Shown: positions 31,427 through 35,141 of the stretch, piece after piece
Layout of the letters: every line of letters begins with the position of its first letter
Position numbering within the stretch: position 1 is the stretch's first letter
Source of the DNA: Saccoglossus kowalevskii
Taxonomy: Eukaryota > Hemichordata > Enteropneusta > Harrimaniidae
Direction: 5' to 3'
Length of the DNA: 35,141 nucleotides
Assembly: GCF_000003605.2 (NCBI RefSeq)
Contig: NW_003138558.1
Span: 1 to 35,141 of the forward strand
Translations under genes and position numbers: made by a program
The notes under the pieces: model-generated
Database searches by the model: none
Seen by the model: the letters and a program-made list of their open reading frames with translations, nothing else
Told to the model about the DNA's origin: nothing

Positions 31427-34400
31427 GAGTCACAGTGAGTGATGAGTCACAGTAAGTGGTGAGTCACATTAAGTTAGGGATTGGTGAGTCACAGTGAGTG
31501 ATGATTCGCAGTAAGTGATGAGTCATATTAAGTGGTGAGTCACAGTAAGTGATGAGTCACATTATGTTAGTGATTGGTGAGTCACAGTGAGTGATGAATC
31601 ACAGTAAGTGGTGAGTCACATTAAGTTAGGGATTGGTGAGTCACAGTGAGTGATGAATTACAGTGAGTGATAAGTCACAGTAAGTTAGTGATTGGTGAGT
31701 CACAGTGAGTGATGAGTCACAGTAAGTGGTGAGTCACATTAAGTTAGGGATTGGTGAGTCACAGTGAGTGATGAGTCACAGTAAGTTAATGATTGGTGAG
31801 TCACAGTGAGTGATGAATCACCGTAAGTTAGTTATTGGTGAGTCACAGTGAGTGATGAGTCACAGTAAGTGATGAGTCACATTAAGTTAGGGATTGTTGA
31901 GTCACAGTGAGTGATGAATCACAGTGAGTGATGAGTCACAGTAAGTTAGTGATTGGTGAGTCACAGTGAGTGATGAGTCACAGTAAGTGGTGTCACATTA
32001 AGTTAGGGATTGTTGAGTCACAGTGAGTGTTGAATCCCAGTGAGTGATGAATCACAGTAAGTTATTGGTGAGTCACAGTGAGTGATGAGTCACATTAAGT
32101 TAGGGATTGTTGAGTCACAGTGAGTGATGAATCCCAGTGAGTGATGAGTCACAGTAAGTGGTGAGTCACATTAAGTTAGGGATTGGTGAGTCACAGTGAG
32201 TGATGAGTCACAGTAAGTGGTGAGTCACATTAAGTCAGGGATTGGTGAGTCACAGTGAGTGATGAATTACAGTGAGTGATAAGTCACAGTAAGTTAGTGA
32301 TTGGTGAGTCACAGTGAGTGATGAGCCACAGTAAGTGGTGAGTCACATTAAGTTAGGGATTGGTGAGTCACAGTGAGTGATGAGTCACAGTAAGTGGTGA
32401 GTCACATTAAGTTAGGGATTGTTGAGTCACAGTGAGTGTTGAATCCCAGTGAGTGATGAATCACAGTAAGTTAGTTATTGGTGAGTCACAGTGAGTGATG
32501 AGTCACAGTAAGTGATGAGTCACATTAAGTTAGGGATTGTTGAGTCACAGTGAGTGATGAATCACAGTGAGTGATGAGTCACAGTAAGTGGTGAGTAACA
32601 GTAAGTTATGAGTCACAGTAAGTAATGAGTCACAGTATGTAATGAGTCACAGTAAGTGATGATTCGCAGTAAGTGATGAGTCATATTAAGTGGTGAGTCA
32701 CAGTAAGTAATGAGTCACAGTAAGTGATGAGTCACATTAAGTTAGTGATTGGTGAGTCCAGTGAGTGATGAATCCAGTAAGTGATAAGTCACGTAAGTTA
32801 GTGATTGGTGAGTCACAGTGAGTGATGAGTCACAGTAAGTGGTGAGTCACATTAAGTTAGGGATTGGTGAGTCACAGTGAGTGATGAGTCACAGTAAGTT
32901 AATGATTGGTGAGTCACAGTGAGTGATGAATCACAGTAAGTTAGTTATTGGTGAGTCACAGTGAGTGATGAGTCACAGTAAGTGATGAGTCACATTAAGT
33001 TAGGGATTGTTGAGTCACAGTGAGTGATGAATCACAGTGAGTGATGAGTCACAGTAAGTTAGTGATTGGTGAGTCACAGTGAGTGATGAGTCACAGTAAG
33101 TGGTGAGTCACATTAAGTTAGGGATTGTTGAGTCACAGTGAGTGTTGAATCCCAGTGAGTGGTGAATCACAGTAAGTTAGTTATTGGTGAGTCACAGTGA
33201 GTGATGAGTCACATTAAGTTAGGAATTGTTGAGTAACAGTGAGTGATGAATCCCAGTGAGTGATGAGTCACAGTAAGTGGTGAGTCACATTAAGTTAGGG
33301 ATTGATGAGTCACAGTGAGTGATGAGTCACAGTAAGTGGTGAGTCACATTAAGTCAGGGATTGGTGAGTCGCAGTGAGTGATGAATTACAGTGAGTGATA
33401 AGTCACAGTAAGTTAGTGATTGGTGAGTCACAGTGAGTGATGAGTCACAGTTAGTGGTGAGTCACATTAAGTTAGGGATTGGTGAGTCACAGTGAGTGAT
33501 GAGTCACAGTAAGTGGTGAGTCACATTAAGTTAGGGATTGTTGAGTCACAGTGAGTGTTGAATCCCAGTGAGTGATGAATCACAGTAAGTTAGTTATTGG
33601 TGAGTCACAGTGAGTGATGAGTCACAGTAAGTGATGAGTCACATTAAGTTAGGGATTGTTGAGTCACAGTGAGTGATGAATCACAGTGAGTGATGAGTCA
33701 CAGTAAGTTAGTGATTGGTGAGTCACAGTGAGTGATGAATTACAGTGAGTGATAAGTCACAGTAAGTTAGTGAGTGATGAGTCACAGTAAGTGGTGAGTC
33801 ACATTAAGTTAGGAATTGGTGAGTCACAGTGAGTGATGAGTCACAGTAAGTGGTGAGTCACATTAAGTTAGGGATTGTTGCGTCACAGTGAGTGTTGAAT
33901 CCCAGTGAGTGATGAGTCACAGTAAGTGGTGAGTCACATTAAGTTAGGGATTTGTGAGTCACAGTGAGTGATGAGTCACAGTAAGTGGTGAGTCACATTA
34001 AGTCAGGGATTGGTGAGTCACAGTGAGTGATGAATTACAGTGAGTGATAAGTCACAGTAAGTTAGTGATTGGTGAGTCACAGTGAGTGATGAGTCACAGT
34101 AAGTGGTGAGTCACATTAAGTTAGGGATTGTTGAGTCACAGTGAGTGACGAGTCACAGTAAGTTAATGATTGGTGAGTCACAGGGAGTGATGAGTCACAG
34201 GGAGTGATGAGTCACATTAAGTTAGGGATTGTTGAGTCACAGTGAGTGATGAATCACAGTGAGTGATGAGTCACAGTAAGTTAGTGATTGGTGAGTCACA
34301 GTGAGTGATGAGTCACAGTAAGTGGTGAGTCACATTAAGTTAGGGATTGTTGAGTCACAGTGAGTGTTGAATCCCAGTGAGTGATGAATCACAGTAAGTT

Positions 34401-34824
34401 AGTTATTGGTGAGTCACAGTGAGTGATGAGTCACATTAAGTTAGGGATTGTTGAGTCACAGTGAGTGATGAATCCCAGTGAGTGGTGAGTCACAGTAAGT
34501 GGTGAGTCACATTAAGTTAGGGATTGGTGAGTCACAGTGAGTGATGAGTCACAGTAAGTGGTGAGTCACATTAAGTTAGAGATTGTTGAGTCACAGTGAG
34601 TGATGAATCACAGTGAGTGATGAGTCACAGTAAGTTAGTGATTGGTGAATCACAGTGAGAGATGAGTCACAGTAAGTGGTGAGTCACATTAAGTTAGGGA
34701 TTGTTGAGTCACAGTGAGTGATGAATCCCAGTGAGTGATGAATCACAGTAAGTTTGTTATTGGTGAGTCACAGTGAGTGATGAGTCACAGTAAGTGGTGA
34801 GTCACATTAAGTTAGGGATTGTTG
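31427..34824 (+). repeat. Right-hand partner of 12,955-13,965 and 15,363-18,055
   Basis: Residues 31,427-32,435 match 12,955-13,965 and 32,135-34,824 match 15,363-18,055, the two relations overlapping over about 300 bp. This contiguous segment therefore contains, joined, what is split in the 13-18 kb region by the mosaic at 13,966-15,362, including the 17-mer stretch. That suggests the 17-mer stretch at 14,696 entered or expanded after the blocks were made, or was deleted here. Confidence 0.85.
32754..32794 (+). other. Second cluster of single-base losses
   Basis: Three successive units each lack one A of the CACAG motif: GAGTCCAG (32,754-32,761), AATCCAG (32,771-32,777) and GTCACGTAAG (32,788-32,797). 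The homologous residues near 27,857-27,900 and near 15,985 are intact. It resembles the cluster at 28,156 but is not at the homologous place. Confidence 0.85.
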
Positions 34825-35141
34825 AGTCACAGTGAGTGTTGAATCTCAGTGAGTGATGAATCACAGTAAGTTAGTTGTTGATGAGTCACAGTAAGTGATG
34901 AGTCATATTAAGTTAGGGATTGTTGAGTCACAGTGAGTGATGAATCCCAGTGAGTGATGAAGTGGTGAGTCACATTAAGTTAGGGATTGTTGAGTCACAG
35001 TGAGTGATGAGTCACATTAAGTTAGTGATTGGTGAGTCACAGTGAGTGATTAGTCACAGTAAGTGGTGAGTCACATTAAGTTAGAGATTGTTGAGTCACA
35101 GTGAGTGATGAATCACAGTGAGTGATGAGTCACAGTAGTTA
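34650..35141 (+). repeat. Terminal segment matching 9,443-9,934
   Basis: Offset 25,207: AAGTTTGTTA 9,543/34,750, TAGTTGTTGATG 9,661/34,868, truncated GAAGTGGT unit 9,752/34,959 and the rare GATTAGTCAC 9,841/35,048. The last unit reads CAGTAGTTA, one A short of the usual CAGTAAGTTA, only a few bases from the end, as is common at low-coverage contig ends. Confidence 0.86.

Larger units (their letters stand above)
1..35141 (+). repeat. Hierarchical satellite array filling the window
   Basis: Every stretch read resolves into units starting GAGTCAC or a one- or two-base variant (GAATCAC, GAATCCC, GAATTAC, AAGTCAC, GATTCGC, GAGTCAT, GAGTCGC, GAGTGAC). Units are 17 bp (consensus GAGTCACAGTGAGTGAT) or 25 bp (first 14 bases kept, then an 11-base tail such as TAGTGATTGGT or TAGGGATTGTT). 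The dominant order is 25+17+17, a 59-bp trimer; at about 19.7 bp per unit the window holds roughly 1,800 units (estimate, not a count). The + strand is rich in G, A and T and poor in C: the consensus monomer has 6 G and 2 C. The consensus has no CpG. The window begins inside a 25-mer tail and ends inside a unit, so the array continues on both sides. No gene, RNA gene, mobile element or unique spacer interrupts it. The strand given is that of the GAGTCAC reading. Confidence 0.98.

Noticed and set aside
1-35141. TTAGGG hexamers in most 25-mers (AAGTTAGGGATTG), suggesting telomeric repeats
   Set aside because: The hexamer is never tandem and is followed by ATT, not TTA, so it lacks the extended telomere-protein site. 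It is one of several tail variants (TAGTGATT, TAGTTATT, TAATGATT, CAGGGATT).
1-35141. CRISPR array or bacterial iterons
   Set aside because: No unique spacers separate the repeats, there are no cas or replication genes, and 35 kb of unbroken short tandem repeat is far beyond either.
1-35141. Transposon, LTR or target-site duplications at the block boundaries
   Set aside because: All boundaries looked at fall inside or between repeat units and read as hybrid monomers. No terminal repeats, poly-A tails or non-satellite sequence were seen.
1-35141. tRNA, rRNA or small RNA genes
   Set aside because: No stretch departs from the repeat vocabulary for more than a few bases, leaving no room for such a gene on either strand.

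Overview
The whole window, end to end on both strands, is one uninterrupted tandem-repeat (satellite or very large minisatellite) array. I find no protein-coding gene, RNA gene, transposon or unique-sequence island. Neither end leaves the array, so its true length exceeds 35,141 bases. Such an array points to a eukaryotic genome, probably an unplaced or recently closed heterochromatic contig. The sequence alone does not let me name the species or clade.

The array has nested levels. (1) The basic unit is a 17-bp monomer, consensus GAGTCACAGTGAGTGAT, with common variants at four or five positions (AGTAAGT for AGTGAGT, CATTAAG for CAGTAAG, GAATC or GATTC for GAGTC, and ends GAT/GGT/AAT/GTT). (2) A 25-bp form has the same first 14 bases followed by an 11-base tail such as TAGTGATTGGT or TAGGGATTGTT, a net gain of 8 bp. 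(3) Over most of the window one 25-mer is followed by two 17-mers, giving a 59-bp trimer. (4) Trimers of different subtype follow each other in recurring orders of about 200-300 bp. (5) Blocks of roughly 0.5-2.7 kb, carrying the same private variants in the same order, recur at several places. The window is a mosaic of such duplicated blocks. Indels between copies are often whole repeat units (17, 34, 42 or 59 bp), as expected of unequal exchange or replication slippage in register.

Two stretches depart from the 59-bp pattern and are built mainly of 17-mers: 14,696-15,272 (31 17-mers and two 25-mers) and 19,285-20,326 (54 17-mers, one missing a base, and five 25-mers). They are related to each other at a spacing of 4,767 bp. 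Smaller 17-mer-only cassettes with GATTCGCAG and GAGTCATATT variants occur 17 times and serve as landmarks for the mosaic.

The region can be read as: 1-2,690, block shared with 25,199-27,006 plus a 972-bp internal duplication; 2,615-7,205, two tandem copies of a ~2-kb block, the first also found at 20,595-22,694; 6,250-9,805, overlapping 1,904-bp and 1,608-bp duplications; 9,640-12,924, first of three copies of a block also at 24,208-26,482 and 28,803-31,050; 12,955-14,695, mosaic of two other blocks; 14,696-15,272, 17-mer stretch; 15,363-18,055, long block repeated at 32,135-34,824; 18,056-19,284, mixed; 19,285-20,326, second 17-mer stretch; the remainder is copies of the earlier blocks.

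The main features worth following are the hierarchy itself, a perfect AP-1/GCN4-type heptamer TGAGTCA in most monomers, the density of splice-donor-like hexamers on the + strand, and two tight clusters of single-A losses that look like consensus errors. All relations between blocks were established by hand from shared rare variants and spacing; identities were not computed.
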